Shown: positions 28,734-38,730, counted from the first letter of the stretch. The stretch: 64,000 nt of DNA from NCEH01 sp043195125 (GCF_043195125.1 NZ_JBAFWR010000004.1), one strand, 5' to 3'. The notes: generated by a model not told the origin, from the sequence alone. A program made the numbers and translations.

Positions 28734-29207
28734 TTGGCTGAAATTCCCCCACAGGGCGCACCCGCTCCCGCCTTCACCCTGCCCCGCGACGGCGGCGGCA
28801 CCATTTCCCTCAGCGACTTTTCCGGCCGCAAGCTGGTGCTCTATTTCTACCCCAAGGCTGATACCCCTGGATGCACCAAGGAAGCCATTGCCTTCAATGG
28901 TCTGCGGACCGAATTCGAGAAGGCGGACACGGCCATTCTCGGGGTCTCGGCCGATCCGGTTGGCAAGCAGGACAAGTTCAAGACCAAGTACGACCTGGAT
29001 ATTCCCCTCGGCTCGGACGAGAGCACGGCCATGCTCACGGCCTATGGCGTGTGGGGCGAGAAGAGCATGTACGGCCGAAAATACATGGGGATAGAGCGCG
29101 TCACCCTGCTCATCGACCGCGACGGAACCATCGCCCGCGTGTGGCCGAAGGTGAAAGTCACCGGCCATGCGGAAGAGGTGCTGGAGGCCGCGCGGGCGCT
29201 GGCTTAG
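28734..29207 (+). CDS. bcp: Peroxiredoxin of the Bcp/PrxQ family
   Basis: Thiol peroxidase of 157 residues: FTLPRDGGGTISLSDFSGRK, then the active-site motif YFYPKADTPGCTKEA with the peroxidatic cysteine. The resolving cysteine usually found five residues later in Bcp is absent (TKEAIAFN), so it probably works as a 1-Cys enzyme. The start is a TTG (translated LAEIPPQG) because AAGGAAGG lies directly upstream and the N-terminus then matches the family; an ATG-initiated form would need about 30 unrelated residues. Confidence 0.9.
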   Translation: MAEIPPQGAPAPAFTLPRDGGGTISLSDFSGRKLVLYFYPKADTPGCTKEAIAFNGLRTEFEKADTAILGVSADPVGKQDKFKTKYDLDIPLGSDESTAMLTAYGVWGEKSMYGRKYMGIERVTLLIDRDGTIARVWPKVKVTGHAEEVLEAARALA

Positions 29208-29223
29208 CGGTTGCCAAAGCAAG

Positions 29224-29246
29224 AGCGGCGCCACCCGGTGGCGCCG
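29224..29246. terminator. GC-rich hairpin between convergent bcp and prfB
   Basis: GCGGCGCC and GGCGCCGC form an 8-bp stem between two convergent stop codons. There is no T tract, so it is a structure that may help termination rather than a clear rho-independent terminator. Confidence 0.5.
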
Positions 29247-29254
29247 CTGCGCGC

Positions 29255-30385
29255 TCACTCCACGTCTTCGACCTGATCCGGGCCGCCGCCATAGGCGCGC
29301 TGGGCCAGGGCCGCTTCCATGAAGGGGTCGAGGTCGCCGTCCAGCACTTCCTGCGGGGTGCCGGAGGTGACGCCGGTGCGCAGGTCCTTCACCAGCTGAT
29401 AGGGCTGGAGCACGTAGGAGCGGATCTGGTGGCCCCAGCCGATATCGGTCTTGGCCGCCTGCTCCGCGATCGCCTCGGCCTCGCGCCTCTTCAGCTCCAG
29501 GTCATAGAGCTTGGCGCGCAGCATGTTCCAGGCGGTCGCGCGATTCTTGTGCTGGGAACGGTCGCCCTCGCTCACCACGGCGATGCCGGTGGGAATATGG
29601 GTGAGGCGGACCGCCGATTCGGTCTTGTTCACGTGCTGGCCGCCGGCGCCGCCGGAGCGCATGGTATCCACCCGCACATCGGCTTCCTTGATGTCCACCA
29701 CGATGCGGTCATCCACCACCGGATAGACATCCACGCTGGCAAACGAGGTCTGGCGCCGCGCGTTCGAATCGAACGGCGAGATGCGCACCAGGCGGTGCAC
29801 GCCCGCCTCGGTCTTCAGCCAGCCATAGGCATTGTGGCCCTTCACCTGGATGGTGGCGGACTTCAGCCCGGCCTGTTCGCCCTGCGATTCGTCCATCAGC
29901 TCCACCTTGAAGCCGTGACGTTCGCACCAGCGCCGGTACATGCGCAGCAGCATTTCCGCCCAGTCCTGGCTGTCGGTGCCGCCGGCGCCGGCATGGACTT
30001 CCAGATAGCTGTCGTTGGAATCCGCCTCGCCCGAAAGCAGCGCATCCAGCTCGCGGCGCGCGAGTTCTTTCTTCAGCCCGTCCAGGGCCGCGGCGGCCTC
30101 GGCGATCACGCCCTCGTCGCCCTCGGCCTCACCGAGTTCGATCAGCTCGATATTGTCGGCAAGGTCGCGATTGACCCGGTCGATGGCGCCGAGCGCATCT
30201 TCCAGGCCCGTGCGCTCCTGCATGATCTTCTGGGCCCGCTCGGGGTCGTTCCAGAGGTTCGGATCCTCGGCGATGGCGTTCAATTCGGCGAGGCGCCGGC
30301 GCGAGCGGTCCACATTGAGATGCTGACGCAGCAGATCAACGGACTGATTGATCTCGTCGACTTTCGCGGCGAGCTCCGCACGCAT
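29255..30385 (-). CDS. prfB: Peptide chain release factor 2
   Basis: RF2 (376 residues) reads UGA and UAA. It has the SPF anticodon-like tripeptide in VRISPFDSNARRQTSF and the catalytic GGQ in MRSGGAGGQHVNKTES. The whole protein is in one frame from MRAELAAKVDEINQSVDLL, so the programmed +1 frameshift that autoregulates prfB in many bacteria is not used here. It follows mrcA in the conserved order amiC-mrcA-prfB, but a strong terminator lies between. Confidence 0.96.
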   Translation of the reverse strand: MRAELAAKVDEINQSVDLLRQHLNVDRSRRRLAELNAIAEDPNLWNDPERAQKIMQERTGLEDALGAIDRVNRDLADNIELIELGEAEGDEGVIAEAAAALDGLKKELARRELDALLSGEADSNDSYLEVHAGAGGTDSQDWAEMLLRMYRRWCERHGFKVELMDESQGEQAGLKSATIQVKGHNAYGWLKTEAGVHRLVRISPFDSNARRQTSFASVDVYPVVDDRIVVDIKEADVRVDTMRSGGAGGQHVNKTESAVRLTHIPTGIAVVSEGDRSQHKNRATAWNMLRAKLYDLELKRREAEAIAEQAAKTDIGWGHQIRSYVLQPYQLVKDLRTGVTSGTPQEVLDGDLDPFMEAALAQRAYGGGPDQVEDVE

Positions 30386-30489
30386 GGCAAACCTTTCTGA
30401 TCCGAGGGCCGCGGAAAATAGCGGCGGGGCGCCGGCCTGTAAACGGGCGCCGGGCGACGCCGCGCCGCAGAGCCGTCGCGGCAGGAATG

Positions 30490-30526
30490 AAAAAGGCGGA
30501 GCCGGCGGGTTCAGGCCGGCTCCGCC
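30490..30526 (-). terminator. Rho-independent terminator of mrcA
   Basis: On the minus strand GGCGGAGCCGGC pairs with GCCGGCTCCGCC around an 8-nt loop, followed by TTTTT. It lies about 30 bp past the mrcA stop and upstream of prfB, so prfB has its own promoter in the remaining gap. Confidence 0.92.
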
Positions 30527-30553
30527 CGATGGCGAAAGCAGAAATGGGAAGGG

Positions 30554-33004
30554 TCAGTACAGTCCGCCGGTGCCGGCGCGCACCGCGCGGTCGGCCTCGG
30601 GCGTCACGGTGAGGGGCGCGTCGCTCGCGCCGATCACCGAATAGCTGTCCGGCGGCGCCGTGCCCGGCTTGAACGCTTCCAGGATCGCGTTTTCGCCCGT
30701 GCTCGCACGCAACCCGCTCTTGGGATTGATGCGCACCAGCTTGATGCCCGGCGGCACGCGGAACGGAATGGCCGGGCGGTCGGCCAGCGCGGTCTTCATG
30801 AAGTCGCGCACGATCGGGGCGGAAAGCACGCCGCCGGTCGCGCCCTTGCCCATGGGCTTTGGCTTGTCGTAGCCGAGATAGACGCCCACCACGACTTCCG
30901 GCGTGAAGGCGACGAACCAGGCGTCCTTCTCGTCATTGGTGGTGCCGCTCTTGCCGGCCACCGGCTTGCCGAGATCCTTCAGGGCCGTGCCCGTGCCGCG
31001 CTGGATCACGCCCTCCATCATGGAGGTGATCTGGTAAGCGGTCATGGGGTCGAGCACCACGGGGCGGCGGTCGATCAGGGTCGGCTCGGGCTGGTTCTGC
31101 CAGCTGTCCGCATCGCAGCCGCGGCACTCGCGCTCGTCGTGGCGGTAGATGGTGTGGCCATAGCGGTCCTGGATGCGATCGATGAGCGAGGGCGTCACCT
31201 TGCGCCCGCCATTGGCCATGATCGCATAGGCGCCGACCATGCGCATGAGCGTGGTCTCGCCCGCCCCGAGGGCCATGGAGAGCACCGGCAGCATGTCGTC
31301 ATAGACGCCGAACTTCTTGGCATATTCCGCCACCAGCGGCATGCCGATGTCCTGGGCGAGGCGCACCGTCATCACGTTACGCGACTGCTCCAGGCCGAAG
31401 CGCAGGGTCTGCGGGCCGTAGAATTTCTTGGCGTAGTTCTCCGGCGCCCACACGCCGAGGCCGGGGCCCTGGTCGATCTCGATGGGCGCGTCCAGCACCA
31501 CGGTGGAGGGCGTATAGCCATTGTCCAAAGCCGAGGAATAGACGATGGGCTTGAAGGAGGAGCCGGGCTGGCGCAGCGCCTGCGTGGCGCGGTTGAACTG
31601 GCTTTCGTCGTAGGAGAAGCCGCCGGAAAGCGCGAGCACGCGTCCGGTCAACGGCTCCATCACCACCATGGCGCCTTCCACGTCCGGAATCTGGTGCAGG
31701 CGATATTGCCCGTCCTTGCCGGCAATCTGCTCGACATAGACCACGTCGCCGGGCTTGAGCACCTGCGCGACCGAGGTCACGGCCTTGTAGGCGTCCGGCC
31801 CCTTGGTCCAGCGGGCCCATTTCACGCCGTCGAGATTGATCAGGCCGAGATCGCGCTGGGAGGAGAGGCTGCCCGACTTCTCGCGCGGCGGCTGCAGGCC
31901 GATGCGCGCCGTGTCCTTGCCCGAATCGAGCACCACCGCGAGCTTCCAGGGGATGTCGTAATAGGCCTTCAGCTCGGACAGCTTCTGCCCCCAGTCGCCG
32001 GAAACGTCGATGTGGTTGACCGGGCCACGCCATCCGCGCTGCTCGTCGAAGCGCACGAGACCGTCGGAGAGGGTCTTCTTGGCGATCATCTGCATCTTCG
32101 GATTGAGCGCCGTGCGCACAGAGAGGCCGCCCTCGTAGAGCTTGGTCTCGCCATAGCGCTCATAGATCTGACGGCGCACTTCTTCAGCATAATATTCCGC
32201 CGCGAAGATCTGCGCGCCGGTGGGGCGCGGCGTCACGTCGATGGCGGACTTCTTGGCCGCCTCCGCCTGGGCGGCGGTGATGTAGCCGTTCTCCGCCATG
32301 CGGTCGATGACCCAGTTGCGGCGGTCGGTGGCGCGCTCACGCTCGCGGAACGGGTTGTAGGAGGACGGCGCCTTCGGCAAAGCGGCGAGATAGGCCGCTT
32401 CCTGGATGTTCAGGTCCTCGACCGACTTGTCGAAATAGACCAGCGCCGCGGCGGCGATGCCGTAGGCGCCCATGCCGAGATAGATTTCGTTGAGATAGAG
32501 CTCGAGAATGCGGTCCTTGGAATAGGCGCGCTCGATGCGCAGCGCCAGAAGCGCTTCCTTGATCTTGCGGTCGAAGGACACTTCGTTGGTCAGCAGGAAG
32601 TTCTTCGCCACCTGTTGGGTGATGGTGGAAGCGCCCTGCGGCCGGCGGTTCGAGCCGAAATTCTGAAGATAGAGCATGCCGGCACGGAAAATGCCGGAGG
32701 GGTCGATGCCGCCGTGCTCGTAGAAATTCTTGTCCTCGGCGGACAGGAACGCCTCGATCACCAGCTTCGGCACGGATTGGATGGGAATATAGAGGCGGCG
32801 CTGGCGCGCCCATTCCGCCACCAGGGCGCCGTCATCCGCATGGACGCGCGTCATCACCGGCGGTTCGTAATTCTGCAATTGGGTGTAGTCGGGCAGGTCC
32901 TGGGAATATTTCCAGATGAAATAGGTCGCCCCCGCGGCCCCGCCGAGGAGCACCAGCGTGCCGAGGGCGAACAGAAATCCGAAGAACCTCAACAGCAGCC
33001 GCAT
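30554..33004 (-). CDS. mrcA: Penicillin-binding protein 1A
   Basis: Bifunctional peptidoglycan synthase (816 residues) with an N-terminal membrane anchor (LLLRFFGFLFALGTLVLLGG). The GT51 glycosyltransferase has AFLSAEDKNFYEHGGID and GASTITQQVAKNFLL. The transpeptidase has the SxxK serine in RQPGSSFKPIVY (about residue 482), the SxN-equivalent SRN and KSGTTND. The ATG at 33004 follows GGAGGGAGAG; longer frames add unrelated basic sequence. It lies downstream of amiC on the same strand, with 257 bp between, in which I see no gene. Confidence 0.96.
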   Translation of the reverse strand: MRLLLRFFGFLFALGTLVLLGGAAGATYFIWKYSQDLPDYTQLQNYEPPVMTRVHADDGALVAEWARQRRLYIPIQSVPKLVIEAFLSAEDKNFYEHGGIDPSGIFRAGMLYLQNFGSNRRPQGASTITQQVAKNFLLTNEVSFDRKIKEALLALRIERAYSKDRILELYLNEIYLGMGAYGIAAAALVYFDKSVEDLNIQEAAYLAALPKAPSSYNPFRERERATDRRNWVIDRMAENGYITAAQAEAAKKSAIDVTPRPTGAQIFAAEYYAEEVRRQIYERYGETKLYEGGLSVRTALNPKMQMIAKKTLSDGLVRFDEQRGWRGPVNHIDVSGDWGQKLSELKAYYDIPWKLAVVLDSGKDTARIGLQPPREKSGSLSSQRDLGLINLDGVKWARWTKGPDAYKAVTSVAQVLKPGDVVYVEQIAGKDGQYRLHQIPDVEGAMVVMEPLTGRVLALSGGFSYDESQFNRATQALRQPGSSFKPIVYSSALDNGYTPSTVVLDAPIEIDQGPGLGVWAPENYAKKFYGPQTLRFGLEQSRNVMTVRLAQDIGMPLVAEYAKKFGVYDDMLPVLSMALGAGETTLMRMVGAYAIMANGGRKVTPSLIDRIQDRYGHTIYRHDERECRGCDADSWQNQPEPTLIDRRPVVLDPMTAYQITSMMEGVIQRGTGTALKDLGKPVAGKSGTTNDEKDAWFVAFTPEVVVGVYLGYDKPKPMGKGATGGVLSAPIVRDFMKTALADRPAIPFRVPPGIKLVRINPKSGLRASTGENAILEAFKPGTAPPDSYSVIGASDAPLTVTPEADRAVRAGTGGLY

Positions 33005-33261
33005 TTCGCCGGCTCTCCCTCCACGACACCCGCAACGGCGGCTTTCCCTGCCCGCATGGGGCAAGCCTCTCCCAAAAGCCGCATTCGCCCCCTTTGTGCA
33101 AGGGTGCCGGCACGAGAACATGGGAATTCGGTGCCGCTGAGACGGCTATGTTGGCCAAAAGTGGCTGCTTCACGACGGAGCGTCAAAAAGACAGATCCTG
33201 CCCTAACGGCATATATCGAAGCGACAGGTTCCGGTGCGGCAGATGCCGGCAGGCGGCGCGA

Positions 33262-34773
33262 TCAGCGCGGAACGCTTCCCGTGGCGAGGGGGGCCGGTGC
33301 AGCGATGCCGCCGGCGACCCGGGTGGCGAAGAACTCGGTAATGGCGCTCTGCATGGCGTCCGTGACCTTGTCGCGCCAGGCGTCCGACGTCATCAGCTTG
33401 AGGTCCTCGCGGCTCGACATATAGCCCAGCTCCACCAGCACCGAGGGCACGTCGTGTGCCTTCAGCACGCGGAAGCCGGCGGATTTCAACGGCGTCTTGT
33501 GGATCCGCCCCGCCCCCTTCATCGCACCCACGAGGCTGCGGGCGAACAAGGCGGAGAAATTCTTGGTTTCCCGTTGGGCGAGGTCGAACAGGATGCCGGC
33601 GACCTCGTTGCTCTCTTCCGAGAGATCCACGCCCGCGATCAGGTCCGCCTTGTTCTCCTGCTCCGCCAGATGGGCGGCTTCGGCATCGCTGGCGGTTTCC
33701 GACAAGGTGTAGACGCTGGCGCCGCGGGCCTGCCCGTCATTGCGGGCGAGCGCATCGGCATGGATGGAAACGAACAGGGCGGCGCGGTTGGCACGGGCGA
33801 TTCGCACCCGCTCCCCGAGTGCGATGAAGGTGTCGGTGGAGCGCGTCATGACGACGCGATACTGCCCGCTCGCCTCCAGCTTGGCTTTGAGCGCCAGGGC
33901 CACATCCAGCACGATATTCTTTTCCGCGAACGCGCTGGCTCCCGTCGTGCCCGAATCGATGCCGCCATGGCCGGGGTCGAGACAGATCACCGGCCGGGTA
34001 TCCCCGTCGGATGCGGTGTCCACCTGCACCGCCACCGGCGGGGCGCCGCGCGCTTCGGCCGCGGTGGCCAGGGTGGAGGTGAAATTGGCCGCGTCCGTCT
34101 TCACGAGATCGAGCACGAGCCGCGCCGGCTGGTCGTCCACCGCTTCCAGCACGAACGCCTTGTCGATGGTGACCGGGGCGGCGAGATCGACCACCACGCG
34201 CGCCTTGCCGGGTGCAAAATCGCCGTAGCGGTACGCATTGACCAGCCCACGCTTGGTCTGTCCCTTCGAGGCATCGAAGGCGAAGCGCACTTCCGGCAGG
34301 TCGAGGATGACGCGATAGGGATTGGCGAGGGTGAAGGCGCGGAATTCCACCGGCCGGCTGAGATCGATCACGAGGCGGGTGCGCTGGACATCGCCGGCGA
34401 GGCGCGCGTCGGTCGCGATCGCAGGGCCCGGCGCGGCGGCCGCGGGGCGCGCCGCATCTTCGGCCGGCTCCGGAACGGCCGGGGCGGTAGCGGGTGCCGC
34501 TTCGGGGCGCGCGGCCACCTGCACCGCCGCCGCTTCGGCGGCCGCGACGGGCGAGCCGCTAGCAAAACCCAGGCTGATGCAGGCCGCCAGAACCAGGGGA
34601 GCGGACAAATGGACCATCCGCGCGAGGACGCCTTGCGGCCGCACGGCGGGGCGAACCGGGCCGCGCGGGCTGTCTGAACGGTCGGCGATGCACGCGCGGG
34701 CAGCGGCACACGACGGCGGGGGCGATGCCGGCGCCGCTTCGGTCCGTCTGGCGCGCTGTCTGCGGGCCCACAT
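33262..34773 (-). CDS. amiC: N-acetylmuramoyl-L-alanine amidase with AMIN domain (AmiC type)
   Basis: Periplasmic zinc amidase (503 residues) that cleaves the stem peptide from septal peptidoglycan. It has an N-terminal hydrophobic segment (VHLSAPLVLAACISLGFASG, about residues 53-72), an Ala/Pro-rich linker, an AMIN targeting domain (RLVIDLSRPVEFRAFTLANP onward) and an Amidase_3 domain whose zinc ligands are in DPGHGGIDSG, FAEKNIVLD and VSIHADAL, with catalytic glutamate in VLVELGYMSS. ATG 34773 has GGGAAGG at good spacing; an internal start at 34617 would place the signal peptide at the very N-terminus. Confidence 0.93.
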   Translation of the reverse strand: MWARRQRARRTEAAPASPPPSCAAARACIADRSDSPRGPVRPAVRPQGVLARMVHLSAPLVLAACISLGFASGSPVAAAEAAAVQVAARPEAAPATAPAVPEPAEDAARPAAAAPGPAIATDARLAGDVQRTRLVIDLSRPVEFRAFTLANPYRVILDLPEVRFAFDASKGQTKRGLVNAYRYGDFAPGKARVVVDLAAPVTIDKAFVLEAVDDQPARLVLDLVKTDAANFTSTLATAAEARGAPPVAVQVDTASDGDTRPVICLDPGHGGIDSGTTGASAFAEKNIVLDVALALKAKLEASGQYRVVMTRSTDTFIALGERVRIARANRAALFVSIHADALARNDGQARGASVYTLSETASDAEAAHLAEQENKADLIAGVDLSEESNEVAGILFDLAQRETKNFSALFARSLVGAMKGAGRIHKTPLKSAGFRVLKAHDVPSVLVELGYMSSREDLKLMTSDAWRDKVTDAMQSAITEFFATRVAGGIAAPAPLATGSVPR

Positions 34774-35475
34774 GTCCAGGAACCTTCCCTCGTCCGCCTC
34801 GGGAGACGGCAAGACTTGCCATTTGTACCGGATAGAGGCGCTTTCGTTAATCCAAGGTTGACGCCCCGCTCACTTCTCGCTGGCCTGTGGTCGGTCCGAC
34901 ACAGGCCAGAACGACATTGTTGCCGGTGGAACAGGCATGAACCTTGCCAAGAGGCGAGCGGGACGAGTAAGAAGGAGATGTATACGGTTCGCGTTCCGGA
35001 ACAGGCTCTTCGGCCCCCGGCTGCCGCGGCTGCCGCTGATGGCGTCCTGCTTGGGAACTTCCACTTTCCTGAAGCCGGTCAGGCATCTCCCGTCGCAGGC
35101 TGCTCAAGAATTTGAGTGTGCCATCCTGCGGCGCGCGCGCCCAAAGCGCGCGACTGGACGGCCGCTCGCGTCGCTCATGCCGCCGAGGAAGCTGTCTGTC
35201 GGGGGGAATCGGGCTGCCGTATGCCGGGGCCGGGCACTCGCCTGGTCTGATGCTTCGCTGAGGAACGAGTAGCCGAGGGCATGACTTTCAACCGCACGAA
35301 CAGCGCGCACCACGTGCGCCCGTGTGTCTCGATGCGGAGGGTGTCGAAATGACCCCCGCGCGCTACGGCTCCTCTGTCTCCTCCCGCTTCAATTTCAGGC
35401 GTATCGGCGGTTCGCAGGCTTTGCCGCGCCGACCGTCGCGGAGCTGTGTCTCCGACGCCGCGCAGAGAGATTTCC
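34774..35475. other. Long rne leader / divergent amiC-rne intergenic region
   Basis: About 700 bp without a gene I can support. It must contain the amiC promoter and the rne promoter with a long untranslated leader. GC-rich hairpins such as GCGCGC...GCGCGC near 35133-35153 are visible. In many bacteria RNase E autoregulates through cleavage of a long 5' leader, which is the likely role here. Short open frames such as one starting at 34937 have poor start signals and no recognisable product. Confidence 0.5.
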
Positions 35476-38400
35476 ATGCCCAACAAAATGCTCATCGATG
35501 CGACCCACCCGGAGGAGACCCGGGTCGTGGTCGTGCGCGGCAATCGGGTCGAAGAATTCGACTATGAGTCCGCGTCCCGCAAGCAATTGCGGGGTAACAT
35601 CTATCTGGCGAAGGTGACGCGGGTCGAGCCCTCGCTTCAGGCCGCCTTCATCGAATATGGCGGCAACCGGCACGGCTTCCTCGCCTTCAGCGAGATCCAT
35701 CCCGACTATTACCAGATCCCGGTCGCCGACCGTCTCGCCCTGATCGAGGAAGAAGAGCGCGCCGCGCGCGCCGCCGACGAGGAAGACGAGCGCCGCGAGC
35801 GCCGCCGCGAGCGGCCCAAATCCCGCCGGCCGTCGTCGGACGAGAGCGTTTCCGGCAATGTCGAGGAGATCGACGAGTCCGACGTGGTCGAGACCATCGA
35901 GGACGGCCAGATTTCCGGTGGCTCCTCGTCCTATGACGACGAGGAACAGCCGGAGCGGCTCGGCGGCGATTATGCCGAGACCGACACCGGCGAGGAAGTG
36001 CCGGTCGATCCGCGCGACCTGCCGGCCTCCACCGATGTGGAAGACATCATCGCCCACGAGGCGGGCGCGAGCCACGAGCGCGGGGCGCCTGCCGAAGTGG
36101 ACAGCGAACTGCCCGCTCCCCAGGAGCAGGCCGGGCTGGACAGCCGCGCCGCTTTCGAGGACGAGGCGCGCGAGGAAGCCCCGCTCGCCGACCGCGAGGA
36201 AAACCCGATCCTGCCGCCCGAGGGCGAGGAGGCCGCCGCCCTTGAGGCCGCGCCGGACGCATCGGAAAGCCAATCCGCCGAAGCCGGGCGTGAGCCGCGC
36301 GAGCGCGCGCCGCGCGGCCGTCGCGGTTCGGAAAAATCCCGCCGCTCCGCCGAGGACGACGAGGACGAGGACGGCGAGGAAGAAGACGAAGGCGTGGAGC
36401 AGATGGGCTCCGACGACGCCATGGAAGAGGTGCCCGAGCGCGCGCACCAGCGCCGCGCCCGCTCCTACAAGATCCAGGAAGTCATCCGCCGCCGCCAGGT
36501 GATGCTGGTGCAGGTGGTCAAGGAGGAGCGCGGCAACAAGGGCGCGGCTCTCACCACCTATCTCTCGCTCGCCGGCCGCTATTCCGTGCTGATGCCCAAC
36601 ACCGCGCGGGGCGGCGGCATCTCGCGCAAGATCACCAATGCGGTGGACCGCAAGCGCCTGAAGGAAGTGGTGCAGGATCTGGAGGTGCCGGAAGGGATGG
36701 GCATCATCCTGCGCACCGCCGGCGCCAACCGCACCAAGGTCGAGATCAAGCGCGACTTCGAATATCTGCTGCGCCTGTGGGAGACGGTGCGCGAGCTGAC
36801 CCTCACCTCCAGCGCCCCGAGCCTGGTCTATGAGGAAGGCTCGCTGATCAAGCGCGCCATCCGCGACCTGTTCAACAAGGACATCGACGACATCCACGTC
36901 GCCGGCGAAGAGGGCTTCCGCGAGGCCCGCGACTTCATGCGCATGCTCATGCCGAGCCATGTGAAGAACGTCGTCGCCTATCACGATCACCAGCCGATCT
37001 TCGCCAAGCACGGCGTGGAACATCAGCTCGATGCGATGTTCTCCCCCGTGGTCCAGCTCAAGAGCGGCGGCTATATCGTCATCAACCCCACCGAGGCCCT
37101 GGTCTCCATCGACGTGAACTCGGGCCGCTCAACGCGCGAGCACCACATCGAGGACACCGCGCTCAAAACGAATCTGGAAGCCTCCGAGGAAATCGCGCGC
37201 CAGCTGCGCCTGCGCGACCTTGCCGGCCTGATCGTCATCGACTTCATCGACATGGAGGAGAAGCGCAACAACCGGGCGGTGGAGCGCAAGCTCAAGGATT
37301 GCCTGAAGAACGACCGCGCGCGCATCCAGGTGGGCCGCATCTCGCACTTCGGCCTCATGGAAATGTCGCGCCAGCGCATCCGCACCGGCGTGCTGGAAAG
37401 CTCCATCGAGGTGTGCCCCACCTGCGGCGGCACCGGCCATGTGCGCTCGGCGGCCTCGGTCGCCCTCCAATTGCTGCGCGCCTTCGAGGAACAGCTCGTG
37501 CGCGGCGCCACGCACAATCTGATCGCCCGCACCCGCTCGGAAGTGGCGCTCTATGTGCTGAACCAGAAGCGCGCCCATCTGCGCGAGCTGGAAGAGCGCT
37601 TCTCCGTCACGCTGCTCATCACGGCGGACGAGAGCGTCACCGGCCACCAGCCCTTCCTGATCGAGAAGGGCGACCTTGCCGTGCCGCCGCCGGCCGCGCC
37701 GCGCCTCTCCAAGGCCGTGCATCCCGATTCGATCCTCCCCGAGGAGGATTATGAGGAGGAGGATGAGGACACCGGCGAGGAGGCCGAGGCCGGCGAGAGC
37801 GAAGGCGAAGCCGAGGCCGAGGCCGACGGCGAAGGCAGCGCCGAGCGCGTGGACGAGAACGGCAACCGCCGCCGCCGCCGCCGTCGTCGCCGGCGTGGCG
37901 AGCGCGACGGGGAAGTCCGTGGCGTTCCCGCCGATGAAGACGGGGAATCTGCCGAGGCTGATGATCTCGCCGCCAGCGCCGAAGGCGAAGGCGAGGGAGA
38001 AGAATCCGACGAGGAAGAGCGCGCCGAAGGCGAAGCCCGTGGCGAGACCGAGGGCGAGCGCCGCCGGCGCCGGCGCGGTCGCCGGGGCGGCCGCCGCAAT
38101 CGCCGTGAGGGCGAGGAGGGTGCGCCGCGCTCCGGCGAAGACGAGGACGCCGCAGAAGGTCCGCTGGCCGCCGAAGGCGAAGGCGAGGCCGACGGCCCCG
38201 AGACGACGCTCAGCGCCGAATCCCCGGTGGCCCTGACCGAAGCCGCCTTCGAAGCCGCGCCGGTGAGCGCACCCAGCGACATCGAGACTCCAGTGGCCGA
38301 ACAGGCTGTGGTCGAGCAGGCTGCGCCCGAGCCCGCTCCGGCGCCCCTGCCGGCACCGGCGCCTGCTCCGGCCGCCGTTATCCCCCCTGCCCCGGGTCCG

Positions 38401-38730
38401 GCCGAGCCGGAACCCGCACCCGCCCCGCGCCGCCGCTCGACGGTGCGTGAGAAGGCGCCGGTCATCCTGGGCGAGGACGGGGCCATCGCCCCCACCGAGC
38501 CCGTGACCGCGGCCGAGCCCGCTGCGGAAGCCGCGGCATCGAACCAGGAAAGCGCCAGCGTGCCCATCGCCGACGCTGACATCGTCGCCGCTGAACCGGG
38601 CGCCAGCGCCGAGGCGGAAGCCCCCGTGGCCCAGCCCGCACCGGTGGCCGCCAGCGAGAGCCAGGAGGCCGCCCCCAGCGCCAAGCCCCGTTCGGGCTGG
38701 TGGCAGCGCAAGCTGTTCGGCGGCTCCTGA
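35476..38730 (+). CDS. rne: Ribonuclease E
   Basis: RNase E/G-family endonuclease (1084 residues), the organiser of the mRNA degradosome. The S1 domain begins near residue 38 (RGNIYLAKVTRVEPSLQAAF) and is split by a highly acidic insertion at about residues 90-325, as in other alphaproteobacteria. The DNase I-like site has VSIDVNSGRSTRE (about D546) and IDFIDMEEKR (about D589); the Zn-link cysteines are CPTC (about 647-650). The C-terminal third is disordered, alternating acidic runs with Arg-rich blocks (RRRRRRRRRG) for RNA and protein binding. ATG 35476 starts at MPNKMLIDATH. Confidence 0.96.
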   Translation: MPNKMLIDATHPEETRVVVVRGNRVEEFDYESASRKQLRGNIYLAKVTRVEPSLQAAFIEYGGNRHGFLAFSEIHPDYYQIPVADRLALIEEEERAARAADEEDERRERRRERPKSRRPSSDESVSGNVEEIDESDVVETIEDGQISGGSSSYDDEEQPERLGGDYAETDTGEEVPVDPRDLPASTDVEDIIAHEAGASHERGAPAEVDSELPAPQEQAGLDSRAAFEDEAREEAPLADREENPILPPEGEEAAALEAAPDASESQSAEAGREPRERAPRGRRGSEKSRRSAEDDEDEDGEEEDEGVEQMGSDDAMEEVPERAHQRRARSYKIQEVIRRRQVMLVQVVKEERGNKGAALTTYLSLAGRYSVLMPNTARGGGISRKITNAVDRKRLKEVVQDLEVPEGMGIILRTAGANRTKVEIKRDFEYLLRLWETVRELTLTSSAPSLVYEEGSLIKRAIRDLFNKDIDDIHVAGEEGFREARDFMRMLMPSHVKNVVAYHDHQPIFAKHGVEHQLDAMFSPVVQLKSGGYIVINPTEALVSIDVNSGRSTREHHIEDTALKTNLEASEEIARQLRLRDLAGLIVIDFIDMEEKRNNRAVERKLKDCLKNDRARIQVGRISHFGLMEMSRQRIRTGVLESSIEVCPTCGGTGHVRSAASVALQLLRAFEEQLVRGATHNLIARTRSEVALYVLNQKRAHLRELEERFSVTLLITADESVTGHQPFLIEKGDLAVPPPAAPRLSKAVHPDSILPEEDYEEEDEDTGEEAEAGESEGEAEAEADGEGSAERVDENGNRRRRRRRRRRGERDGEVRGVPADEDGESAEADDLAASAEGEGEGEESDEEERAEGEARGETEGERRRRRRGRRGGRRNRREGEEGAPRSGEDEDAAEGPLAAEGEGEADGPETTLSAESPVALTEAAFEAAPVSAPSDIETPVAEQAVVEQAAPEPAPAPLPAPAPAPAAVIPPAPGPAEPEPAPAPRRRSTVREKAPVILGEDGAIAPTEPVTAAEPAAEAAASNQESASVPIADADIVAAEPGASAEAEAPVAQPAPVAASESQEAAPSAKPRSGWWQRKLFGGS

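Noticed and set aside
29255..30385. Programmed frameshift in prfB
   Set aside because: The reading frame is continuous through the region where the frameshift would lie, so none is needed.
34978..35115. AAGGAG followed at once by an ATG in the rne leader
   Set aside because: Only two bases separate the ribosome-like sequence from the ATG, and the frame is a short low-complexity peptide.
34937..35272. Possible 111-residue basic protein in the rne leader
   Set aside because: Weak start signal, arginine-rich shadow-like composition and no family resemblance; kept as untranslated leader.
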